Assembly: GCF_023065955.2 (NCBI RefSeq)
Contig: NW_026622875.1
Coordinates: forward strand, 9,526,501-9,590,500
Reading direction: 5' to 3'
Origin: Ursus arctos
Lineage: Eukaryota; Chordata; Mammalia; Carnivora; Ursidae
DNA: 64,000 bases
The number at the start of each line of letters is the position of its first letter. The stretch's first letter is position 1. Of this stretch, positions 35,709 through 45,070 are shown piece by piece. The position numbers and the translations under genes are program-made. The notes under the pieces were generated by a model. It worked only from the letters and a program-made list of their open reading frames with translations, had not been told where the DNA came from and searched no databases.

Positions 35709-35910
35709 GGGGCACCTGGGTGGCTCAGTCGTTAAGCGTCTGCCTTCAGCTCGGCGTGATTCCAGGGTCCTAGGATCGAGTTCCACATCGGGCTCCCATC
35801 CGCTGGGAGCCTGCTTCTTCCTCTCCCACTCCCCCTGCTTGTGTTCCCTCCCTTGCTGGCTGTCTCTCTCTCTGTGTCAAATAAATAAAATCTTTAAAAA
35901 AAAAAGAAAA
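35709..35910 (+). mobile_element. CAN-SINE, first of a same-site pair
   Basis: Complete young-type element. AAAATGCTGATCAGG flanks it at 35694-35708 and 35912-35926. Confidence 0.93.
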
Positions 35911-35925
35911 TAAAATGCTGATCAG

Positions 35926-36088
35926 GGGGCATCTGGGTGGCTCAACCAGTTGAGCCTCTTGCTCTTGATTTTGGCTCAGGTCATGATCTCATGGTCATGG
36001 GATTGAGCCCCATGTTGGGCTCTGAGTCTGCTTGTCCCTCTCCCCCGCCCCTGCTCATGCTCTCTCTCAAATAAATAAACTCTTAAAA
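35926..36088 (+). mobile_element. CAN-SINE, second of a same-site pair
   Basis: Older-type element (GGGGCATCTGGGTGGCTCAA). Its left flank is AAAATGCTGATCAGG and its right flank AAACTGCTGATCAG (36089-36102), so both SINEs share one target. Confidence 0.9.
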
Positions 36089-36102
36089 AAACTGCTGATC
36101 AG

Positions 36103-37500
36103 ATATTGCCTGAACTAAGAGACCGACTTATAGGTGGGTCATGATGTATATATAGTCAGAGGTACGCAAAAGCTAAGATTTTGCAGATTATAAGCATTAT
36201 TAGTGATTACCTAGTTAACTGCCAATTTCTAATAAAATGAAATTAGAGGAGAGATAAGTTAAAGACCTTCGAAGTAAACAGGGTCCACACTAGAATATCA
36301 GGGAAAAGGAAAAGAGGAAATCGATTCTAGAGATTATGAAGTTGAATTACAAGGACAATCGGTTGCTACAGGAAGCAAGGACATGAGCTTTTGAGTGTAG
36401 ATGATTGTAGGAAATGGGAGTGGAAGAGTAGCTTTGAAAGAGGCAATTTTAATCAGAAGATCGTAGTTTGAGGGTGAAAAGGGACTTGTTTCCAAATTTA
36501 TTTTTCTAAGTAATTGAGACTTGTCCACAGGAGGAGGTGAGTTCTGGATATTCCTACGTCGTCATCTTGAACTAGAACTTCTTGTGGTTTTAATTTGCAT
36601 TTTTCTAATGGCTAGTGATGTTGAACATCTATTCATCCTCTGATACCATGTTCCCATTGCTTTTGTGAAGGTAGTATCCTATTGGCTCTCCCAGAAAACA
36701 TGTTCAGATGGCACATTCTCTGGGTTTATGTAGTAAGTCCATTCTAATATTGCGATCTTCCTTTTTGACGCATTCCTCATATTCTGCCAAGGTAGTTCTA
36801 GCATCTTCACCCTCATTTATTGTAGGCAAACATTGTGTCATTGCTTTAAGGAACCATCCCACTTGTGTAGTAGACTTGGCTTTAGGCATCCTTCCCAGAA
36901 TGCCCGCTAGCCATATATTCTGCTTCCTTGGTCCAATATCTATAAGATTCACCCCCAAAGATGTTTTCACAGTCCCTGCTGGTGCAGTAAACCTAGTTCT
37001 CTAATTTTCTCCATGAGCAAGATTTTTCCACCTCTCACAGGTTTGGTATATCTCCACTCGGGTTATGCTGAGACTGACCATGTTATTGGCCTGGAAGCAA
37101 TGAGTGGAGGCTATACAGACCCCAGAGCCATTTGTCACCCCTCGTAAGCTGAAGTTACATGGAAGCCAAAACTGTGAGAGCTGGAGTAGGCATAAACTAT
37201 GGGGCGAATAACAGAGTTACTGAATGTCCTATGTTTCTAGAATGATGCAAGTTTACATTTGTTGTCCCAGCAAAATTATTACCGAAACTTTTTTACAATG
37301 AAAAAATGTCCTGGTTTTGATCTTAAATTGTATGGTCCACCCTAGTGATAGAGAAGAGGGTGAGGGAGCCATTTTCATAGTGGGAAGAATAAGAAGAAGG
37401 GAAGTGTAAATGGAAGAAGAAGAAGAAAAAGCAAGGTCATGTTGGTAATAAAGCACCAGCATGAAGAGTCACAAAGAGTGATGATGTGAACCCTAAACCT
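36103..37500. other. Intergenic DNA with possible retroelement remnants
   Basis: Mostly unrecognised. 36575-36640 resembles reverse L1 (GTGGTTTTAATTTGCATTTT). An 88-codon open frame on the - strand at 36704-36970 has retroviral gag-like flavour but no named domain. A GAAGAA-rich purine stretch lies at 37385-37435. Confidence 0.35.
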
Positions 37501-38350
37501 TTACTAGAGGTATTTTACAGTGTCTGAACCCCTGCTCTGTTACGAGTCCTAACAATTTTGTGAGGTTCCTTTCTCTTCTACTTCTCCTCTACTTAACACT
37601 GATAGTGCAGCTTCTCTTATTTGCCATAGACAAAGCAAATCTCTGTTCATGGCCAAGAGAAGAGCTCAACTATAACAAGTATTATACCACAAATACTGAA
37701 CTAAAGGGTATATGTTACTATATTTCGGATTTTGTCTGTCGGTAATATGCAGTGATCTGCCAGAAATTCCATATGTAGACTTAACTGCCGGATGAATGCC
37801 CTGAAGTGGAAGCAAACTGCATGTACGTTTAATAAGCACTAAGTATTGCCCAGTAGGCAAACATGTCAGGGTTTTACCCTCCAGTTTTCTAAGTCAGGCT
37901 TATAGATAGATGGAGTGGAATGGCAGAGAAGTGGGCTACACATAGGACAATACTGTAAGAATATTTAATTCTGTACTTAATGATATAAAGATCACAAGAA
38001 TTACAAGATTACATTACAAAAATATACATATCCTCCTTATTCTGTGGGTGAATCTAGTATCTTTGATTCTTACATTGATTCAACAAATATTTTGATCATC
38101 TTTTCTACAAAACGTATGCTGTAGAAAGAATAAAAGTGTCTTGACATGTCTTCCTCCTTTAGAGTTTCATAATTTTCTGAGCAAAGAAAGGGCAATGAAA
38201 GAAGTGAGGAGACATAGATTAATTTTGTTTAGGAGAAGGCTTTGGAAAGGAGGTTGTATCTTTTACATGCTTTCTTCATCCCTTTCTGAAGGCACGTGTC
38301 ATACTCGGTGCCCCAGGCTTAGCAAGGCAACTCTAGCTTTTTTCTTAAAC

Positions 38351-38378
38351 TTAAGTGGCCATGATTTTGGCCACTTAA
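38351..38378. repeat. Perfect 10-bp inverted repeat
   Basis: TTAAGTGGCC at 38351-38360 and GGCCACTTAA at 38369-38378 with an eight-base spacer; could form a hairpin. Not part of a recognised repeat. Confidence 0.85.
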
Positions 38379-38494
38379 CCTTGTCATACTTCAGCTGGCT
38401 GTGTTAGAGGAGTGAACTCCTGACTGAAAGACAGCCAATAAATACATCAGCTATAAGTCCAATAGGGGGTTGGCATGAAAACTTTGTTTGATAA

Positions 38495-38927
38495 TGTTAG
38501 GGAGCAAGAATTTCTGGACTGAGAATCAAATTGGTGTGACAGATTAACAGGAGAAAATCAAATTTAATAGGCACACATAAGGAGAATCCACATAGACATG
38601 GAAATTCCAAAAACGGGCAAAATGAAGTATATATGTCATTCTGAACTGAGAAGGGGGTAGAGGTCTGCTATTTTAGAGGAAAGGAATGCATTTCATAGGG
38701 TGATAAGAAGACCAGATGTTTGGTAATTAGAAGTTTGCCCTACCATACAGATGGGGCACTCAGATAAAATGTATCTCTGTTAATAACATTTATTCTGGGA
38801 AAGACACCCAATTTAGATTTTTCTGTGTGGCTAAGGGAGGGACAAATATTTCTCATGTGCCCAGAGTCTCCACATGCCAAAGTGGCACATTCAGGGGGTG
38901 GTGGGGACGCTATCCCAGACCCCTACA
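38495..38927. mobile_element. Candidate solo LTR (433 bp)
   Basis: Starts TGTTAGGG and ends CCCTACA, with ATAA directly on both sides (38491-38494 and 38928-38931). Size, TG...CA ends and short duplication fit a solo LTR of an ERVL-like element. I do not recognise the family, and the four-base match could be chance. Confidence 0.4.
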
Positions 38928-38931
38928 ATAA

Positions 38932-39744
38932 GGATGATAATGCCTGGACCACTCAGTTTTTTAGGAGGTTATCTGGGAGACAGAAAAATTGTGTGTGGGT
39001 AGTGGAAGGAGGGTCAGAAATACACAGTGAGGCAGAAATTGAGTTGCTGGCAATAGGTTAACAATATTATTAGTAGGGACAAATGAACTGCTCCTGAGAA
39101 AGGGGGCAATGTTGGTGGCTAACTCAAATAGAGCCATATTAGTTCCTGAACAACTTTTGGGTTCCCAAACTACTTTCTAAACACAAGACCTGGGTATATC
39201 ACAATTCCTGATCATTACCTGGTAATTGGCTTGAGATTCCAGGGTTCCTAATCTCTAAAGTTTCATTATGCCTTCCAAACTTCTCCTTCTACCCCATTTC
39301 AGAAAAAGCAAGGTGTAATTTACATATAGTAAAGTACACAGATCAATTTCAATGGTATTCAATAACTTTGCTCCAATATAGTTCTGTTCCCTCGTCTCTT
39401 CTTTTATGCTATTGTTGTTATACAAATTATATCGTTATATATTATAAGCCCATCAACACAGTTTCAGAATTATTACTTTGTCCAGCTGTCTTAATCATAA
39501 GGAGAAGGAAAGATCATGAACAAAAATACATTTATACAGTACTTTATATTTACCTATGTAGTTACCTTTCCTGGTACTCTTTAATCCTTCATGTGAATTC
39601 ATGTTACTAGTTCTACTCCTCCTAATAGTTGTGGGATTGAATTGGTCTGGAAGAAAATGGAAAAGCATGGAAGGGAAGAGTAAGGACAAAACAGAGGAGG
39701 AGGAAGGATAGGTAGAGATTTTGCCGTTTAGTGAATTAAAGAGG
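38932..39744. other. Intergenic DNA, nothing certain
   Basis: No gene. A short piece at about 39315-39400 (GTAATTTACATATAGTAAAG) resembles old L1 3' sequence. Confidence 0.4.
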
Positions 39745-39998
39745 ATCTCTTTCATTCAACTAATACTTAACGAGATTTTCCTATGTATCAGGCACCATGC
39801 TGAGCACTGGTTATTCAGTCATAGACACAGACATAGTAAGGAGATGCTGACCTACAGGCTAGTGGGGAAGGAAGGGAATAAAAAGAAAGCCAATCTGTCA
39901 ATCCATAAAATTACAAATTAAATTTTGTGTTGTGTATAGTGAGGACTACCTGAGATAGAGTATTTAGAAAAGAACGCTTTGTGGATATGATATTTATT

Positions 39999-40020
39999 TG
40001 TTTGTTTGTTTGTTTGTTTT
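39999..40020. repeat. (GTTT)n microsatellite
   Basis: Five GTTT units at the tail end of the adjoining reverse SINE. Confidence 0.85.
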
Positions 40021-40116
40021 TCTTAAGATTTTATCTTAAAGTAATTTCTACACCCAACATGGGGCTCGAACTCACAACCCCGAGATCAAGTCGCATGCTG
40101 ACTGACCAGGCACCCC
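40021..40116 (-). mobile_element. Short tRNA-type SINE, reverse
   Basis: TCTTAAGATTTTATCTTAAA to GACTGACCAGGCACCCC; ATGATATTTA occurs on both sides. Confidence 0.83.
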
Positions 40117-41172
40117 GCCTGGCATGATATTTAAATTGAGACTTGAAGGTTAAGGATGCAGCTTGGTGGGGGGTGAAGGATGAGAGGGATGAGGTTTTAG
40201 GGCGTTCGAGGCAGGGCAAACAGTAAGTGCAAACCCTCTAAGGCAGAGGGAGGAACTCGCCATGTGTGAAGAACAGAGAGATCGATGTACTCAGTGTGCT
40301 TGAGGCAAAATGAATGAAGTGGGGGGTAGGAAAGAAGAGCTTGAGAAATAAGCAGGTCCTCGATTATGTAGCACCCTGTATATCAGCCTAAGGAGTTTTG
40401 AGATTACTCGAAGCATAAGGGAAAGCCATTCAAGCAGAGGTAATAAACTGAAAGTCTGTAGTTTCTGCCTCAAGACATATTCTGTACCTAGTACAGTGTT
40501 TTGCCAACAATTTTAATTTCAAAACAGGGCAATTTCATATAAAAGTCTGAATTTGCAGCTTTTCTTGAAAAAGGGTGAGGATCTCTCCATATTGGACTCC
40601 AACTGTTTGGTGGAAGTTGGGTGTAATGCAATGTTGGGGTTTTGCTGGGCAAGTGCAAAGGAGGCAGAGGGGGTTGGAGTTGAAGCTATTTTTAAGGGAG
40701 TGATTATAATGCAAAACCACAGAGTCCAAGCCAGATAAGGTGGAAATTGAAGACTAGACAGGGCTGATGGCAGACGGACATGGTCGTTCAGTGGATTGGT
40801 CATCCTAACTGAGTTCAAAGAGTTATTGCCGTAAGTTTCACTAGTGCACCAGAAGAACAAGAGGTTGTGGTGGGAGAGGGTGGTGTTAGGGCTGTGATTG
40901 CAGATATGGTAATTTCTGGCAAAGACAAGCCCCAGAGTATAACCATGGGAGGGGATGGCTGACTTGGGGTAGAGGAAAAAGTCACGGGCATGAGATGGTC
41001 AACCACTTGAGAGATCAGAGCAATAACAGGGTTCGAACTGAAGAGAAAGACTTCAAGTCAGAAGCTAGTCTTCAGTGAATAAGAGAGAGTGACCAGGAGA
41101 TCACAAGAGGACAACCTCGATCACTCCTGACCGTCCTGAAGAGGGCAAGGGAGTAGTTTAAACTGCAAGGAA

Positions 41173-41386
41173 TTTTTTTTTTAAAGATTTTATTTATTTG
41201 ACACACAAGGTTAGAGAGAGAGAGAGAGAGAGCGAGTGAGCACAAGATGGGGAGTGGCAGAGGGAGAGGGAAAAGCAGACTCCCAGCTGAGCAGGGAGCA
41301 CGATGCAGGGCTCCATCCCGGGACCCTGGGATCATGACCTAAGCCAAAGGCACATGCTTAACCGACTGAGCCACCCAGGTGCCCCT
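41173..41386 (-). mobile_element. CAN-SINE, reverse, with target duplication
   Basis: TTTTTTTTAAAGATTTTATT to CCACCCAGGTGCCCC; flanks AACTGCAAGGAATTT / AACAGCAAGGAATTT. Confidence 0.92.
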
Positions 41387-41429
41387 GAACAGCAAGGAAT
41401 TTAATGAGCTTACGTCCTGGTCCTGAGGC

Positions 41430-41760
41430 ACACAGGTGTTTTAGTCAGCTCAGACCGCTACGACAAATTACCATAGCCTGGGCGGGAAGTTCGAGAGATT
41501 AAGGTGCTGGCAGATTGGGTCCCCGCTGAGAGTCCTCTTCCTGGCTTGCAGACTGTCACCTTCTCTCGGGAGAGAGGGAGATCTGGTTTTTATTCCTCCT
41601 TTATAAGGACAGTAATCTCATTACAGGGCCTCCACTCTCGTGACTTTATCTAAACCTAATTACCCCCCAAAGATCTCACCTTCTAATACCATCACATCAG
41701 GGCTGAGAATGTCACATATGAACTTTGAAGTGACACAAACATTCAGTCTATAACACAATG
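41430..41760 (-). mobile_element. MLT1-type LTR, reverse, diverged
   Basis: TTTTAGTCAGCTCAGACCGC, CTTCCTGGCTTGCAGACTG, TTTATAAGGACAGTAATCTC and CAGTCTATAACAC are the same pattern as 32742-33124, more degraded. Confidence 0.75.
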
Positions 41761-41924
41761 GAATGGTTAACCTTGACTGGAAACCAATGCCAGAAACTGA
41801 GGTGTTTCTGTGAGGGAGTCCCCATTAAATATTCATTTTTTTCTTTTTCTTTGGATTCTGGGAACATTCACATTAATATACAGCCAATTTATTTTTGTTT
41901 TTGCTTTTAAAGATTTATTTATCG

Positions 41925-42112
41925 ATTTTTATTTTTTTAAGATTTCATTTATTGATTTATTTTAGACGGGAGGGGCAGAGGGAAAGAATCTCAAGCAGAC
42001 TCCCTGCTGAGTGCAGATGCTGACACGGGGCTCAATTTTATGACCCTGAGATCATGAACTGAGCCGAAACCAAGAGTCCGATGTTCAACCGACTGAGACA
42101 CCTAGACACCCC
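41925..42112 (-). mobile_element. CAN-SINE, reverse, diverged
   Basis: TTTTTTTAAGATTTCATTTA to GAGACACCTAGACACCCC. Confidence 0.82.
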
Positions 42113-42150
42113 TATGTATGTATGTATGTATGTATGTATGTATATATGTA
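42113..42150. repeat. (TATG)n microsatellite
   Basis: About eight TATG/TATA units between two reverse SINEs. Confidence 0.92.
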
Positions 42151-42284
42151 TTTAATTTATTTTAAGTAGGTTCCACACCTGGCATGGAGCCCAACATGGG
42201 GCTTGAACTCACATCCCTGAGATCAAGACCTGAGCTGTGATCAAGAGTCAGACACTTAACTGACTAAGCCACCCAGGTGCCCCC
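42151..42284 (-). mobile_element. Short tRNA-type SINE, reverse
   Basis: TTTAATTTATTTTAAGTAGG to AAGCCACCCAGGTGCCCC. Confidence 0.85.
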
Positions 42285-42980
42285 AGTTAATTTATTTTAA
42301 ATTACCATTCCACATAGTTAATATGAAACCTTCAATAAAAGTCAAATACAGACTCAGTCTTTGTGTTCATGGTATTGTGGGAAATTGAGGGGTGGGCAAT
42401 GAGTCTAAGCGTGGTTTTCACGCATACCTCTCTACTCATATAAGCAACATGTACATTGAGTTCTCAGAGGTCACCAACATCAAAAGGAGCAGGGGTCCTT
42501 GGTGAAGCTACCCCAGGATAATGTTAAATCTCTCAATCTGCAGAAATCCTGAGGCAGGTGCTACCCTTCCCACACCAATGATTTGTGGGATGATTTTGAA
42601 ATGTTGAGGAGGACCCTTTGAGATATCTGGAGGACTTAGAAACACCAGGTGGCTAATATCTGGGGTATAGAAAAAAAGACTTTGTTTGGGGTGGAAAGTC
42701 AGGAAAACGGACAGCTGTCTTCAACTTGGAGAGTGAGAGTGAGAGAGAGCAGAAAGGACATTGAAACAGGAAAGGAAGAATTGGGGACAGAATTGCCTGT
42801 GAAGAAATCTTATTTTTTTCTACTTATTAACTAAAGCTATTCAAAATCTCTTAATATACAGAAGTTTTGTTTTTATTTGACATAGTAATTGTGTATCTTC
42901 TTAGTTGGATTTTCCCCAATATCATTTGCGTTGTACCCTCCCTGGAAATTTACAGGGATTTCTGTGTTTTAGCTGATTGC
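42285..42980. other. Intergenic DNA, nothing recognised
   Basis: An open frame at 42649-42834 shows no domain; no repeat identified. Confidence 0.45.
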
Positions 42981-42984
42981 CTTT

Positions 42985-43255
42985 GTGGGAGGCAGTGTCG
43001 TGGTTAAGTGCACAGACTGCGCCAATTGGCTGAGTTGAATGCCAGCACAGCAGCCCAGCTCACCACTTCTTGGCTGGGTGACCTTAGCTACTGGCTTAAT
43101 CACTCTACATACTTACTCTTTAAAATTGGGATTAATAATAGTGTCTATCTTATAAATTTGCTGTGAGGATCAAGGGAGTTAATACGTGAAAAGTATTTAG
43201 AATGGTGCCTGGCACATAGTAGGACCTAAGTGTTAGTCACTGTTACTTACTTTCT
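42985..43255 (+). mobile_element. Near full-length MIR
   Basis: GGCAGTGTCGTGGTTAAGTG, CCACTTCTTGGCTGGGTGAC, AAAATTGGGATTAATAATAG, GTGAGGATCAAGGGAGTTAA and GGTGCCTGGCACATAGTAGG occur in MIR order. Confidence 0.85.
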
Positions 43256-43462
43256 TTTAGCTTTAGCACCGAGGCACTGCGTTCCTTGAAGGCACCCCTC
43301 ATAATATGTGTTAGGAATATAACATGCTCCATTTTGACTTCTAAGGTAATATGTGCATAAGGTAAAAAAAAATTTCCCACGGTATACTTGCACAGTCCTA
43401 AATCATAGCCACTAGCCACTATTGAAATTAACGAAATTAATAAAATTAAAAATTCAGTTCTT

Positions 43463-43660
43463 GGGGCGCCTAGGTGGCACAGTCGTTAAGCGTCTGCCTG
43501 TGGCCCAGGGCGTGATCCCAGAGTCCTGGGATTGAGTCCCACATCAGGCTCCTCCGCTGGGAGCCTGCTTCTTCCTCTCCCACTCCCCCTGCTTGTGTTC
43601 CCTCTCTCGCTGGCTGCCTCTCTGTCAAATAAATAAATAAATAAAATCTTAAAAAAAAAA
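43463..43660 (+). mobile_element. CAN-SINE, young, inside hAT fossil
   Basis: GGGGCGCCTAGGTGGCACAG element; flank AAAAATTCAGTTC on both sides. Confidence 0.92.
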
Positions 43661-43672
43661 AATTCAGTTCCT

Positions 43673-43750
43673 GAGGCTCCTGGCCGGCTCAGTCAGTAAA
43701 GCCTCGCAGTTCAAGCCCCAGGTTGGACTTAGAGCTTACTTTAAAAAAAT
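43673..43750 (+). mobile_element. Short tRNA-type SINE at same target
   Basis: GAGGCTCCTGGCCGGCTCAG to GTTGGACTTAGAGCTTACTT. It ends in an A-rich tail and is followed by a third AAAAATTCAGTTCCT copy (43751-43765). Confidence 0.83.
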
Positions 43751-44439
43751 AAAAATTCAGTTCCTCGGTTGTACCAGCTACATTTCAAACACACAACAGC
43801 CACATGTGGCTATCAGCTATGAAACTGAACAATGCAGATGCACATTTTCAAAGTTGCAAAATGTTCTATTAGAGGTCGTAGATAGTTAAACTTCCCAACC
43901 ATTCCTTCCCCAATCCCTCTCCCTAGGGGCAGTCACTGTTGTAGGTTGCATAGCTTTTCATGGTACACACACACACACATTTTTTTTACACAAATGTTAC
44001 CATATCATTACACTGTCCTGCATCTAAATTTTGTTTAAAAATACATTAATATACTAATACTACTAATAATATACTAAGTATACTAACAAAGTCAGCTTTC
44101 TACATTTAATCAATGAACAGTTCAACAATTTAGAGCAGGTGATGTTAGGCTTACAAAGCAACTGTGCAAACTTTAAAGCACAGTTCAAATACAACATGCA
44201 TCTCGTTATATTTGGGAGCAGGTGGAAGTAATGGACTGCTTCAATGTCCTTTCTACATTGCAGATGCGGAACGCACGCTAAGGCTGGGTTAACTGAAGTC
44301 ACGAACGGATCATGTCCCCTCCCCAGCAGCATGGCCCGGAAGCCTTCAGCCCGGTCCCTGCCCCACATAGATGTCCCGCGCGGCGGAAACCCCTGCATAA
44401 ATGCTGGGGTGGGGGTCACTGTCGCAGGTCTCCAACTCA

Positions 44440-45070
44440 GTGGGGAGGGAATAGGCAGCCGTCAGACCACTCCCAGGCGGCGGAGACGAGAACCCCTGTC
44501 TGTCCGCCCGCTGCGCCCCAACAACCTGGGCAGCCTGGATCCGCGCCGTCCGCCCGAGGAGCGCGGCGCCCCCTGTCGTCCGCCCGAGGAGAGCGCCGCG
44601 GGCTCGCGGGACGCCGGGAACATGGCGGGGCGGCCTGTGGCCCCCGCCTCGCAGCCGCGGGACCGGGACGGAGCGTCCCCCAACGTGGTGGCGCGGGTCT
44701 CGCAGTGGGCCGACGACCACCTGCGCCTCGTCCGGGTACCGGAGACCCGCCGGCCTCTCAGGCGGTGGGCGGGGGGCCGCGCGGAACGAGCCTGAGGGAG
44801 ACGGGCTGCGGGAGGCCACGCGCAGTGGAACCGCGGGGGCCCGGGCGGGGCGGAGGGCTACGTCGCCGGGGTCGCGAGTGAGGGGCTGCGGGGCGGGGGG
44901 GCGAGAGTGCGGCTCGGCTGGGCTCGCCGCGTGAGATGGGCGCGGCGGGCCAAGGAGGCCAGTTCTGCCTAATGGGGACCGTGGTGGGCCCCGGGGACAC
45001 CTCAGAGACGCAGCACCGCTTGGGGCTTCAGCGGCCCCCGAGAGCAGTGGGGGACGGCGAGGGCCAGGAG
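44440..45070 (+). promoter_or_regulatory. C3orf33: CpG-island promoter and 5' UTR of C3orf33
   Basis: Very GC- and CpG-rich block around C3orf33 exon 1, extending into intron 1. No TATA box is seen. A 15-bp segment CGTCCGCCCGAGGAG occurs at 44547 and again at 44577 (30-bp period), just upstream of the start codon. The transcription start is not resolved. Confidence 0.75.
44622..44735 (+). CDS. C3orf33: C3orf33 coding exon 1
   Basis: Residues 1-38, from MAGRPVAP to HLRLVR, ending on a codon boundary before donor GTACCG. It lies in the CpG island. The same frame stays open upstream to an ATG at 44244, but this is GC-rich DNA and the strong-context ATG at 44622 matches the known protein start. 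Confidence 0.9.

Larger units (their letters stand above)
39745..40500 (+). repeat. Ancient mammalian interspersed repeat, split by a SINE
   Basis: TTTTCCTATGTATCAGGCAC, a CATGCTGAGCACTGG block, GGCAAACAGTAAGTGCAAAC and GGGAAAGCCATTCAAGCAGA follow the order of a widespread old repeat. It is interrupted at 40021-40116 by a short reverse SINE. I do not name the family. Confidence 0.5.
43385..43880. mobile_element. MER5A-like hAT element split by two SINEs
   Basis: AGCCACTAGCCACTATTGAA at the left and CAACAGCCACATGTGGCTAT with AAAATGTTCTATTAG at the right match a MER5-type hAT fossil. Two SINEs sit inside it. Confidence 0.65.

Noticed and set aside
40519..40860. 113-codon open frame on the - strand
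   Set aside because: No domain and no homology that I recognise; lies beside an ancient repeat, in DNA without promoter or splice signals.
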